Below, in pieces: positions 40,293 through 48,810 of a DNA stretch of 50,732 bases (position 1 is the first letter of the stretch; every line of letters begins with the position of its first letter). The translations under genes and the position numbers were made by a program. Under the pieces are notes generated by a model. The model had not been told where the DNA came from and did not search any database. It was given only the letters and a program-made list of their open reading frames with translations. The stretch spans positions 1 to 50,732 of the forward strand of contig JABIBU010000023.1 of the NCBI GenBank assembly GCA_018652595.1. The letters run 5' to 3'. Origin of the DNA: Candidatus Magasanikiibacteriota bacterium (GTDB taxonomy: Bacteria; Patescibacteriota; Patescibacteriia; Magasanikbacterales; UBA922).

Positions 40293-40298
40293 TATAAT
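40293..40298 (+). promoter_or_regulatory. -10 element upstream of the phosphoglycosyl transferase gene
   Basis: TATAAT 15 bases before the ATG; leader of about eight bases. Confidence 0.45.
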
Positions 40299-40313
40299 TT
40301 GTATAAAAAAACT

Positions 40314-41732
40314 ATGAAACGCTCAGAAATAATTTTGATGATCTTAAAGGTCCCGTTAGATCTTTTTATGCTGATTTTGGCAGGAATATCAGCTTACTAT
40401 CTGCGTTTTTCGGATTGGGCTATTGGGCTAAAACCAGTTATTTTCGAGCTCACTTTGCTTAGTTTTGTTGAGATTACTAGTTGGGTAGCGGTAGTTTGGA
40501 TATTAATTTTTGCACTTACGGGTCTGTATTCTACTGATCCAAATAGAAAACTGTCGCGAGATTTGACTAGAATTTTACTTGCTTGTTCAGCTGGCTTATC
40601 AGTGGTAGCATTGTACATTATGTTTGCTCAGTTGCAGTTTGACTCTCGCTTCTTGGTCGCTGCTGGGTGGGGATTTTCAGTTGTTTATGTAGCTGTGGGA
40701 AGAATTTTTATGCGCGGTGTTAAGGGTGTTTTGTATCGGTTAGGTATTGGCTTGCGCAAAGTAGTAGTAATTGGGTCTGAAAATTTATCTGGAGAAATAA
40801 TTAATTCATTAGAAAAGAGAAAAGAATTGGGCTATAGGGTGGTAGGTCATTTTAACAATTTTTCTCGCGATATAAAAACCAAATTAGAAAAATTAAAGTT
40901 TGATGAGATGATTTTTATCAATCCGCGTGCCGATGAAAAAGAAACTTTGGCGGCAATGAATTTTTGTGATCAGCGTCATCGAGTTTTCAAGTATAGTGCT
41001 GATCTTTTTTCTGCCTATAGTGCCAACATGGTGGTTAGTCCTTTGGCGGGTGTTCCTGTTGTAGAGCTCAAGAAAACCCCGCTTGATGGTTGGGGTAGGG
41101 TGGCAAAAAGGATTTTTGATATTATCATGGGAATATTCGTGATAATTGTCACTAGTCCAATAATGTTATTGTCTACACTTATAATTTTGATGGAGACAGG
41201 GCGACCTGTAATTTACAAAAATGAAAGAGTTGGTATTCGTGGTCACAAGTTTTTTACATTGAAATTTAGATCAATGTTTCAAAAAGATTCCACTGGTTCA
41301 CAGTTTGGCAAAGCTGGTGAAAAGGCACAGGAAGCTGAAAAGGAATTAATAAAAAAACAAAGTACACGCAAAGGGCCAATTTATAAAATTGCCGATGATC
41401 CTCGCGTTACAAAGTTTGGTCGCTTTATTCGTCGATGGAGTGTAGACGAGTTACCACAGTTTTTCAACGTGCTAAAAGGTGAGATGAGTATAGTAGGACC
41501 TCGCCCACACCAGCCACGCGAAGTGGAAAAGTATGAAGAAAAATACCGAAAAGTTTTTACCCTAAAGCCGGGTATTACGGGCCTTGCTCAGATTTCTGGT
41601 CGTAGCGATCTAGATTTTGAAGAAGAGATGAAATTAGATGTTTTTTATATAGAAAAGTGGTCATTGTTGCTTGATGTGATTATTTTCGTTAAGACACCGT
41701 TTATTCTCTTTAAAAGAAGGAAAGTATTATGA
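40314..41732 (+). CDS. Polyprenyl-phosphate phosphoglycosyl transferase (WbaP/CpsE type)
   Basis: Transfers a sugar-1-phosphate from a nucleotide sugar to undecaprenyl phosphate, the first membrane step in capsule, O-antigen or glycoprotein glycan synthesis. The 472-residue protein has four or five N-terminal transmembrane helices, a central Rossmann-like region (KVVVIGSENLSG), another membrane-associated helix (about residues 270-295), and the C-terminal bacterial sugar transferase domain with ERVGIRGHKFFTLKFRSM, RRWSVDELPQFFNVLKGEMS, VGPRPH and PGITGLAQISGR. It is complete. The start at 40314 follows a TATAAT; an upstream in-frame TTG is rejected. It overlaps the next glycosyltransferase by four bases (ATGA), so the two are one operon. 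The sugar cannot be told from the sequence. Confidence 0.93.
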   Translation: MKRSEIILMILKVPLDLFMLILAGISAYYLRFSDWAIGLKPVIFELTLLSFVEITSWVAVVWILIFALTGLYSTDPNRKLSRDLTRILLACSAGLSVVALYIMFAQLQFDSRFLVAAGWGFSVVYVAVGRIFMRGVKGVLYRLGIGLRKVVVIGSENLSGEIINSLEKRKELGYRVVGHFNNFSRDIKTKLEKLKFDEMIFINPRADEKETLAAMNFCDQRHRVFKYSADLFSAYSANMVVSPLAGVPVVELKKTPLDGWGRVAKRIFDIIMGIFVIIVTSPIMLLSTLIILMETGRPVIYKNERVGIRGHKFFTLKFRSMFQKDSTGSQFGKAGEKAQEAEKELIKKQSTRKGPIYKIADDPRVTKFGRFIRRWSVDELPQFFNVLKGEMSIVGPRPHQPREVEKYEEKYRKVFTLKPGITGLAQISGRSDLDFEEEMKLDVFYIEKWSLLLDVIIFVKTPFILFKRRKVL

Positions 41733-42853
41733 AAGTAGCTCTGGTTCACGACTATCTCTCTCAAGACGGTGGAGCGGAGAGAGTTTTAAAAGCGTTTCAT
41801 GAGCTTTGGCCTGAAGCACCGATTTTTGTTTTGTTTTATGATAAGAAAAAAATAATAGGTTTTGAGGATGCAAAAATTAAACAATCGTTTATTTCAAAAA
41901 TTCCTTTTGGTAAAACAAAATATCAGTGGTTTCTGCCTTGGATGCCATTGGCAACTGAGCGACACAACTTGCATGATTTCGATGTAGTAATTTCATCCAC
42001 CTCAGCTTTTGCAAAAGGGGTTCTTACTCGTCCAGATACCTTGCATATTTCATATTGCCATACTCCTACGAGATATCTTTGGACTGATACCCACGAATAT
42101 ATTGAAGAATTAAAATACAATAGATTGGTAAAGGCAGTTTTGCCCAAATTAATTCATCATCTACGAATTTGGGACAAGATGAGTGTGGATAGAGTAGATC
42201 ATTTTATTGCCAATTCAGGTACTGTAAAAAATAGGATTCAAAAATACTATCGACGTGACTCAGATATTATTTATCCTCCAGTAGACACTCAGAATTTTGA
42301 AATTAGCGAAGATGTGGGAGATTATTTTGTAACTGGGGGGCGCTTAGTACCCTATAAAAGGTTTGATTTGGTAGTTCAGGTGTTTAATCGTTTGGGTTGG
42401 CCCTTGATTATATTTGGGACTGGGCCTGAGATGAAAAAATTAAAAAAACTAGCCAAAGACAATATAAAATTTTTGGGTAGAGTGGGCGACGAAGAAAAAG
42501 CCCGACTACTTTCTCGTGCTCGTGCGTTCATCCATCCGCAGATAGAGGATTTGGGTATCACACCAATTGAATCTATGGCTGCCGGTAGACCAGTAATTGC
42601 TTATCCAGTGGGTGGAGCGGGCGAGACAGTCATTCCAGGTGAGACAGGGGTATTTTTCAAAGAGCAATCATGGGAATCATTGTTTGATACAATTTTACAT
42701 TTTAATCATGAATTGTGGGATAGTGAAAAAATCAGAAATCGTGCAGAAAAGTTTAGTGCTTATAATTTTAAAGACAGGGTTGAACGTTATGTGGGTGATA
42801 GATACGAAGAATTTAGGCAGGGGATGGATCAGTGTGCGCTTGATATTAGATAG
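41729..42853 (+). CDS. GT4-family glycosyltransferase
   Basis: Retaining GT-B enzyme of glycosyltransferase family 4, 374 residues. The N-terminal domain begins KVALVHDYLSQDGGAERV, with a glycine-rich loop and the HxY-like histidine region. The C-terminal domain has GGRLVPYKRFDLVVQVF, FLGRVGDEEKARLLSRARAFIHP, and the donor-binding GITPIESMAAGRPVIAYPVGG with the glutamate of the EX7E motif. It probably adds the second sugar to the lipid-linked sugar made by the preceding enzyme, with which it overlaps by four bases. Donor and acceptor are unknown. Confidence 0.92.
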   Translation: MKVALVHDYLSQDGGAERVLKAFHELWPEAPIFVLFYDKKKIIGFEDAKIKQSFISKIPFGKTKYQWFLPWMPLATERHNLHDFDVVISSTSAFAKGVLTRPDTLHISYCHTPTRYLWTDTHEYIEELKYNRLVKAVLPKLIHHLRIWDKMSVDRVDHFIANSGTVKNRIQKYYRRDSDIIYPPVDTQNFEISEDVGDYFVTGGRLVPYKRFDLVVQVFNRLGWPLIIFGTGPEMKKLKKLAKDNIKFLGRVGDEEKARLLSRARAFIHPQIEDLGITPIESMAAGRPVIAYPVGGAGETVIPGETGVFFKEQSWESLFDTILHFNHELWDSEKIRNRAEKFSAYNFKDRVERYVGDRYEEFRQGMDQCALDIR

Positions 42854-42934
42854 CAGGTAAGCAGATTAAGTTATAAGCAGAATAAGCAAACAAATTCTAT
42901 TGCTTAATCTGCCTAATCTGCTTATAAACTTATT
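42851..42934. repeat. Intergenic hairpin built of short-period repeats
   Basis: GCAGATTAAG (42861-42870) pairs with CTTAATCTGC (42903-42912), and neighbouring repeats of the same 8- to 9-mer extend the pairing. No T run; probably not a classical terminator. Similar in design to 10788-10858 and 16024-16078. Confidence 0.55.
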
Positions 42935-42943
42935 AGCTGAAAT

Positions 42944-44077
42944 ATGAATATAGCCATCGACATTAGGTCTCTAATGAACAAACAAAGAACTGGTGTGGGG
43001 GAGTATGCTTACGAACTTCTCGACGCTGTTTTTAAAAACGCTGATGATAATCAGTATTTTTTATTTTATAATTCTTATAAAGATGTATCAGATAATATTC
43101 CAAAGTGGAATTATGAAAATGTTCACTATTTGTTCACAAGGTGGCCGAATAAATTATTTAGTCTGTTTACATGGTTGGGTTTTATAAAGTTGGATAGACT
43201 AATAAAACAAAAGGTCGATTGGTTTTTTGCACCGAATATTAATTTTTTATCATTGTCGAGAAAGACAAAATTTATTCTAACTGTTCATGATTTGAGTTTT
43301 GAAATTCTGCCAGAGTGTTATACTTGGAAAAGAAGATTGTGGCACAAGGCTTTACGACCAAAAAAGATGTGTCGGCGTGCTGATATTATTTTGACACCAT
43401 CAGAGAACACGAGAAGGGACGTTATGCGAGAGTGGTGGATTGAGGGAGATAAAATTAAAGTTTTGTATCCAGGACTTTCTTCGGTTATCGGTTATCCCTC
43501 CAATTCGGCGGGCAGGCAGATATCAGATAACAACGAGCCTAGAAGTGAAGAGATAAAACGAAAATATGGTTTGCCTGATAAATATATTTTGTATCTAGGT
43601 ACGATTGAGCCGCGGAAGAATATTTTGGGCATTATTGAGGCGTATAAAAAAAGTTTATTATTGAATGACAAGTATATGCTCGTAGTTGCTGGTGCCAGCG
43701 GTTGGAAGAATGAAGAAGTGTTAGAATCACTAGAAAAAACTACCGGAGTAAAATATATTGGTTATGTGAAAGATGAGGACAAGGCTATGCTCTATAAAAA
43801 TGCAGACCTTTTTGTATTTCCAAGTCTATATGAGGGCTTTGGTCTGCCAGTTTTAGAAGCATTGGCTTGTGGTACACCAGTTATTACATCAGATAGGTCG
43901 TCCTTATCAGAAGTTTTTGGAGATCATGCTACACTAGTTAACCCAAATAATATAAGCGAAATTAGTAGAGCCATGAAGGTGGTTTTGAATAGTAAAATAG
44001 AGACTCCTAAGATAGATTTGGAAAAGTTTGATTGGGGTAAGGTGGCCGAAAAATTTTTGGACTTGACAAATACTTGA
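42944..44077 (+). CDS. GT4-family glycosyltransferase
   Basis: 377 residues, GT-B fold. Begins MNIAIDIRSLMNKQRTGVGEY; the C-terminal domain has YILYLGTIEPRKNILGIIEAY, YIGYVKDEDKAMLYKNADLFVFPS and YEGFGLPVLEALACGTPVIT, the GT4 donor-binding signature. It is similar in style to the mannosyltransferases that begin with this type of N terminus, but the sugar is not known. Residues around 184-196 (YPSNSAGRQISDN) are encoded by a palindromic repeat between YPGLSSV and SEEIKRKYG. The TGA stop overlaps the -35 of the next gene. Confidence 0.92.
   Translation: MNIAIDIRSLMNKQRTGVGEYAYELLDAVFKNADDNQYFLFYNSYKDVSDNIPKWNYENVHYLFTRWPNKLFSLFTWLGFIKLDRLIKQKVDWFFAPNINFLSLSRKTKFILTVHDLSFEILPECYTWKRRLWHKALRPKKMCRRADIILTPSENTRRDVMREWWIEGDKIKVLYPGLSSVIGYPSNSAGRQISDNNEPRSEEIKRKYGLPDKYILYLGTIEPRKNILGIIEAYKKSLLLNDKYMLVVAGASGWKNEEVLESLEKTTGVKYIGYVKDEDKAMLYKNADLFVFPSLYEGFGLPVLEALACGTPVITSDRSSLSEVFGDHATLVNPNNISEISRAMKVVLNSKIETPKIDLEKFDWGKVAEKFLDLTNT
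43496..43519 (+). repeat. In-frame palindromic repeat in a glycosyltransferase gene
   Basis: Core CCAATTCGGCGGGCAGGCA, G+C-rich in an A+T-rich gene, encoding PSNSAGR. A dispersed-repeat type like those in pgk and gpmI, but with a different core. Confidence 0.55.
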
Positions 44078-44102
44078 CAAAAGGCTAAAAATGTGCTATA
44101 AT
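44074..44102 (+). promoter_or_regulatory. Consensus promoter of the large secreted protein gene
   Basis: TTGACA (44074-44079, overlapping the upstream stop codon), 17-base spacer, TATAAT (44097-44102) with extended TGC. A perfect consensus promoter with a leader of about 38 nt, fitting strong expression of a surface protein. Confidence 0.9.
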
Positions 44103-44146
44103 GTATTTATAATTTAAGTTAAAGATTAATTTTTAACATTGTATTT

Positions 44147-47100
44147 ATGTTTCTAAACAGATACAAAACATTGGTCCTCGCCTTATTGGTGGTAGGATTT
44201 TTTTGTTTTTTAGGGAGTGTTTCAGCTGTCTCAGCTGAAGGGGTAGAGTTGGACAGTTATTCAAATATTAGTGCTGGTAATCCCACAGTAATAGATTTTG
44301 AGGATACTAGTGTGGATATTGAAAATGGTTATGCCAGTCTTGGTGTAACTTTTGAATCGGAAGACGGTGGTTATTTTAGTTATTTAAATTATAATGCTAG
44401 AGGTGGTTATGGTACTTTTTCTGGTACTTATTCTATAAGTCAGGCATATACATGGCCAGAAACTAGCCAAGACAGAGCGCTTTTTGTCAATTTTACAAAT
44501 CCTGTTAAAAAAGTAGGTTTTTATCTTGGAAATGGTAGTGGCTCTCGTTCTTGGGAGTTGCCTGCAAAAGTAACTGTTTATGGTGAAAACAACATTGTGT
44601 TGGATATTATTAGTATAGATGATGTTACTAGTCAGTCTGTTATAGAATTTGTTGGTTTTAAATCAGAATTACCTGTATACAAAGTTGGAATTAATTATGA
44701 AGATGATCTTATTACAGAAGAATTAGATTATTTGATGTTTGTTCCATTTGATCAGGAAGCATATGACTGCTATCAAGAGACTGGTGAAGATTCTTGTTAT
44801 GACGCCGATACTTCAGACAATAGCTTTGCACAAGGTGAAGGTCCGGCAGATCTGGCTATTACTGGCACAGTAAAAGTTGGTAATCAAACAACTGAATGGG
44901 GTGGTACTATCACTTTGACACCAGATGATGTCCTTCTTCTTGCTCCACAAAATAATGCCGCAGCTTTTAACCTCTATTATTCTGAGGTTAATAACGGTGG
45001 GGCAAAGGCTTTAGATTATAGAAATCAAGTTGATTTTGAGGGTAAGATGGTTGCACAACAAACTAATCGTTCTCTCGAGAGCTTGACTTCGTATGATGTT
45101 TGGACACAGCCATACTTTACGCTAGGTGACGACACTTATGAAATGGTCTTGAATTTGGATGCAGACGGGCAGCTCAAAGAAGGTAATGAAGATGATAACA
45201 CTAATAAAATTTATATAAAGTTTTCTGGTTTTGATGAGGAAGAAGTAGAAGAAGTTAGAGAAGAGACCAGAGAAGAGGTACTTCCAGCTTATGATGAAAC
45301 TAGATCAAGCGATAGCTCACGTGAGTCAGCTAGAGCTAGAGAGGTAACTCAGGCCAGAGAAGCTACAGCAGATGTCTTTACTAGAATGTCTTGCGGAGAT
45401 TCAGCTGGTGGCAATGGATTGTATAGCCTGTGTAAAGGGGATATGTTTTATCATGACCTAGGCTTTACCGTGTACAACCGTGCTTATGATGGTGGTGATT
45501 TGAAATTAAAGGCCACTGGTCTGACTGATAGTTATGTAAGGCTCAAAAAAAATACACCAATGACAGTATATCATACTGACAGAGAAAACATTTTTGTTCT
45601 AGAGTATACTGAAAAATCAAATCAATATGGCGCTTTCTTGCAAGTTAGCCGGGATGGCGAAACTGGTACTGTTGACCAGACAGAAGATATGTTGCCTGCC
45701 ACAGACGACAGCAAAAAAGATGATGCTAGAGATTGTGAGACAATCAAGACTGGTGGTAAGAGGGTAATTGCATTTGGTGATAGTAAGGTTTATTATGCAT
45801 ATAGAGGTTACAAATATTGGTTCCCAAATGAAGAAATTTACTTGAGTTGGTTCAGCAATTTTGCTGGTATTACAGTAGTTAGCGCATCAGAATTGTCTAG
45901 TTATGATCTTGGAGATCCAGTATGTAAAAATAATGCCAATGTGAGAGTGTCAGAAGGTAACGACACTGCCAGAGGTTCAACAATGTTACCAGCATTTGAT
46001 GAATCAAAATTGGGCAAAGCAATAAGAAAAAGATCTGAGAGAAGAGTAGCTAATATGTCTTGTGGTGATTCAGAAGGTGGAGATGGCTTATATAGTGGTT
46101 GTAAGGGGGACACTATTTATCATAGTAGTGGTCTAAAAATAATGATTCGAGCTTATGATAAATCCAAAGTAAAATTTTTATTGTCCGGTGCTGAGAAAAC
46201 TTATGTTCGTGCTGGTGTAGATAAAACTGTAGAGGTAAAAAGTGCAGATGGTACATTGACTTTGCGATTAACTTATACAGAGAAATCTGCTAAATATGGT
46301 GCGTTTGTTCAAGTTGCTACTTCAGTTGGTGAAGCCGTAGAAGAAGTTGAGGACGTTGTGGAGGAAGAGGTGGTTGAAGAAGTTGAGGATGTAGATTCCA
46401 ATGATTCAAACGATCGTAATCAATATGCAGATCTTGTTTGTACTGACAAAGGTGGAAATGATTATTACTCAAAGACTTATTCCAGAGGTTTGAATACATT
46501 TAGTAACAAGCCAATGAGTTATGTAGATTATTGTCAGACTAGCGCTGCAAATGTTAGATATGCTTTGCGTAGCGATTATATGGGCGAGCGTTATTGTGAT
46601 GGTCAATATATTAAGACTAGGGTAATAAAGTGTGAGTTTGGTTGTTATGACGGCGCCTGTCTAAGGGAGAGAGCAACAAATACTGAAGTCGAAGAAGTTG
46701 TAGAGGAAGAAGAAACAAGGGTAGAAGAAGTTGTGGAGGAAGAGGTGGTTGAGGAAGAAACAAGAGTAGAAGAGGTTGTTGAGGAAGAAATAGTAGAAGA
46801 GGAAACAAGAGTAGAGGAAGTTGTAGAAACAGCTTCATGGGGTTGGAAATTGGCCCCTACCGCTTCAGACGCACATAATTTTATAAATGGTTTGGGTTCT
46901 TATGATAGTCCTCATGCTGTGCAAAGTGTTGCTGCAAATAACAGCGGATTCTATGTGTTCTATAGAACTGATCAAGCTGGAAGTAACAGCTGGGGCTGGA
47001 AGCTTGGTCCAGATGAAAGTGATATTTATAATTTTTTGAACATGAGTGGTGCTTATAGCGGTGTACCAAAAGATAATGTACACGTAGCATACAAGGGAAC

Positions 47101-47437
47101 TGGGACATACGTCTTCTATAGTGGTACTGACTCAAACGCAAGTTGGGGTTGGAAGCGCTCTACTAGTATCACTGATATGTATAATTATATAAACGGAGCC
47201 TCTGTTTATGGTGATTCTCAGTATGGTGCAATCGGCGGTACTGGCACTAGTGATATTTATATGTACTATAGGGGTGACAAGACTGGTAATAACGACTGGG
47301 GATGGAAGGTTGCATATAGTATAGAAGATGCTCACAATTTCTTAAATGGATTGGGTGCTTACGGAGATCCAGTAGATGAATCTAATATTTTTGCTACTGA
47401 TGGTGGTGCTTTTTACATATTCTATCGTATGAATTAA
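44147..47437 (+). CDS. Large secreted repeat protein (probable surface protein)
   Basis: 1096 residues. Signal peptide about 1-30 (LALLVVGFFCFLGSVSA). Then a beta-rich domain (about 45-205), a CARDB-like domain (about 225-365: GPADLAITGTVKVGNQ, then LDADGQLKEGNEDDNTN), and two copies of an ~85-residue cysteine-bearing domain starting MSCGDSxGGxGLYS (about 415 and 636) with a YxYRGYKYWFPN segment between. A short cysteine domain and an extremely acidic linker of repeated VEEVVEEE blocks follow. The C terminus is four tandem repeats of about 50 residues beginning SWGWK or DWGWK and ending YxFYR. No sortase or membrane anchor is visible at the C terminus. Likely a structural or adhesive surface protein. 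Confidence 0.85.
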   Translation: MFLNRYKTLVLALLVVGFFCFLGSVSAVSAEGVELDSYSNISAGNPTVIDFEDTSVDIENGYASLGVTFESEDGGYFSYLNYNARGGYGTFSGTYSISQAYTWPETSQDRALFVNFTNPVKKVGFYLGNGSGSRSWELPAKVTVYGENNIVLDIISIDDVTSQSVIEFVGFKSELPVYKVGINYEDDLITEELDYLMFVPFDQEAYDCYQETGEDSCYDADTSDNSFAQGEGPADLAITGTVKVGNQTTEWGGTITLTPDDVLLLAPQNNAAAFNLYYSEVNNGGAKALDYRNQVDFEGKMVAQQTNRSLESLTSYDVWTQPYFTLGDDTYEMVLNLDADGQLKEGNEDDNTNKIYIKFSGFDEEEVEEVREETREEVLPAYDETRSSDSSRESARAREVTQAREATADVFTRMSCGDSAGGNGLYSLCKGDMFYHDLGFTVYNRAYDGGDLKLKATGLTDSYVRLKKNTPMTVYHTDRENIFVLEYTEKSNQYGAFLQVSRDGETGTVDQTEDMLPATDDSKKDDARDCETIKTGGKRVIAFGDSKVYYAYRGYKYWFPNEEIYLSWFSNFAGITVVSASELSSYDLGDPVCKNNANVRVSEGNDTARGSTMLPAFDESKLGKAIRKRSERRVANMSCGDSEGGDGLYSGCKGDTIYHSSGLKIMIRAYDKSKVKFLLSGAEKTYVRAGVDKTVEVKSADGTLTLRLTYTEKSAKYGAFVQVATSVGEAVEEVEDVVEEEVVEEVEDVDSNDSNDRNQYADLVCTDKGGNDYYSKTYSRGLNTFSNKPMSYVDYCQTSAANVRYALRSDYMGERYCDGQYIKTRVIKCEFGCYDGACLRERATNTEVEEVVEEEETRVEEVVEEEVVEEETRVEEVVEEEIVEEETRVEEVVETASWGWKLAPTASDAHNFINGLGSYDSPHAVQSVAANNSGFYVFYRTDQAGSNSWGWKLGPDESDIYNFLNMSGAYSGVPKDNVHVAYKGTGTYVFYSGTDSNASWGWKRSTSITDMYNYINGASVYGDSQYGAIGGTGTSDIYMYYRGDKTGNNDWGWKVAYSIEDAHNFLNGLGAYGDPVDESNIFATDGGAFYIFYRMN

Positions 47438-47464
47438 GTTAGCTTAAAATACACAGTTATTAGG

Positions 47465-47490
47465 AGAGGGTTCACACCCTCTTCTTTTTT
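47465..47490 (+). terminator. Intrinsic terminator of the secreted protein gene
   Basis: AGAGGGT and ACCCTCT around a short loop with a T run. Confidence 0.9.
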
Positions 47491-47501
47491 ATTGCCCCCA
47501 C

Positions 47502-47530
47502 TTGAATGTTTTAAGAAAAAATAGTATATT
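47502..47530 (+). promoter_or_regulatory. Promoter of the next glycosyltransferase
   Basis: TTGAAT (47502-47507), 17-base spacer, TATATT (47525-47530). Confidence 0.6.
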
Positions 47531-47556
47531 AGATTGAGATCTATAGTCTAAAAAAT

Positions 47557-48681
47557 ATGAAAATAGGAATTGATTGTCGTATGTTTGGGTCAGGCTTTGG
47601 TTTGGCACGGTATACGGAACAATTGGTAAAACACTTACTCGAAATTGATTTAGAAAATCAATATATTTTGTTTTTTAGGAATGAGAATGTAAAGGAGCTT
47701 GTTGCTGGAAGCAACAAAAATGTAAAAATCGTGATTGCTGATATCCCTTGGTATTCTTGGGCTGAACAAATTAAATTTAAGAAAATTATAAGACAACAAA
47801 AAGTTGATCTGATGCATTTTCCTCATTGGAATGTGCCTTTATTTTATAATGATCCGTTTGTCGTGACAGTGCACGATCTCATTATGTACCACTATCCGAG
47901 ACCAGAGGCGACCACATTGGGGCCAATCAAGTTTTGGATAAAGGACAGATTGCATAGAATAGTTTTGGGTCATGCTATAAAAAAAGCCAAGCATATAATT
48001 GTAACTAGTGAATTTACCAAGCAAGATATTCATGATACTTTGAAAGTTTCAAATGATAAGATGATCACGACATACCAAGCACCGTTTAGTTATAATATTT
48101 CTAGTCTAAAGGATAATGAATTTGTATTGCAAAAGTACGGAATAAAAAAACCTTATGTGATGTATGTGGGCACTGCATATCCTCATAAAAATATAGAAGG
48201 GTTGCTAAATGCATGGCTGAAATTCCAAGAATTGCATGGCGATGAGTATCAGTTGGTTTTGGTTGGTAAGGAAAATTATTTTTACCAACGGCTTTTGGTA
48301 CAGCAGGCTACTCACGAGATTAAGAATTTTGTCTACACTGGGTTTGTGGAGGATGACGAATTATCAGCTATATATCTTCAGTCGTCTCTGTATGTCTTCC
48401 CTAGTTTTTATGAGGGTTTTGGTTTACCACCACTAGAGGCTCAGGATCATGGTGTACCAGTGGTGTCATCCAATGCCTCTTGTTTGCCAGAGGTGCTGGG
48501 TGATTCTGTGTTGTATTTTGATCCAAATAGTCCGGATCAGATGGCCGATATGATTCATAAGGCTTTGGATGATGAGGGTGTTCGTAGTGAGCTCAAACAA
48601 AATGCAAAAGAAAATTTGAAGAGATTTTCTTGGGAAGGGTTAGCAGAAAAGACTTTGGATTTGTATAGAAAATTTGCATAA
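47557..48681 (+). CDS. GT4-family glycosyltransferase
   Basis: 374 residues, GT-B fold. Begins MKIGIDCRMFGSGFGLARYTE, the N terminus seen in mannosyl- and rhamnosyl-type GT4 enzymes. The C-terminal half has YVMYVGTAYPHKNIEGLL, FVYTGFVEDDELSAIYLQSSLYVFPS and YEGFGLPPLEAQDHGVPVVSSNASCLPEV. It is the third GT4 gene in the cluster but is transcribed from its own promoter, after the secreted protein gene. It may glycosylate the same surface polymer or the secreted protein; this is inference from position. Confidence 0.92.
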   Translation: MKIGIDCRMFGSGFGLARYTEQLVKHLLEIDLENQYILFFRNENVKELVAGSNKNVKIVIADIPWYSWAEQIKFKKIIRQQKVDLMHFPHWNVPLFYNDPFVVTVHDLIMYHYPRPEATTLGPIKFWIKDRLHRIVLGHAIKKAKHIIVTSEFTKQDIHDTLKVSNDKMITTYQAPFSYNISSLKDNEFVLQKYGIKKPYVMYVGTAYPHKNIEGLLNAWLKFQELHGDEYQLVLVGKENYFYQRLLVQQATHEIKNFVYTGFVEDDELSAIYLQSSLYVFPSFYEGFGLPPLEAQDHGVPVVSSNASCLPEVLGDSVLYFDPNSPDQMADMIHKALDDEGVRSELKQNAKENLKRFSWEGLAEKTLDLYRKFA

Positions 48682-48703
48682 TTTTTTGAGTATTTGTTAA
48701 TTT

Positions 48704-48733
48704 AAAAACCGTCCACATTTTGGATGGTTTTTT
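48704..48733 (+). terminator. Intrinsic terminator
   Basis: AACCGTCCA and TGGATGGTT (one G-T) with flanking A and T runs; can serve both strands. Confidence 0.88.
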
Positions 48734-48754
48734 GTTCCAAAAGGGGATTAATTG

Positions 48755-48763
48755 TGGTATAAT
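48755..48763 (+). promoter_or_regulatory. Extended -10 promoter of the DUF4012 gene
   Basis: TGG-TATAAT (TATAAT at 48758-48763), the same TGTGGTATAAT string found at 10773-10783 and, less one base, at 35380-35389. Confidence 0.6.
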
Positions 48764-48810
48764 TGAATAAAGAAAAGCCCATATCTAAATTGGGTAAATT
48801 GTCGTTACAC

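Noticed and set aside
46690-46830. CRISPR-like or satellite repeat in the GAAGAAGTTG-type tandem DNA
   Set aside because: It is the coding sequence of the acidic VEE linker in the secreted protein; units are irregular and there are no spacers. No CRISPR array was seen anywhere in the window.
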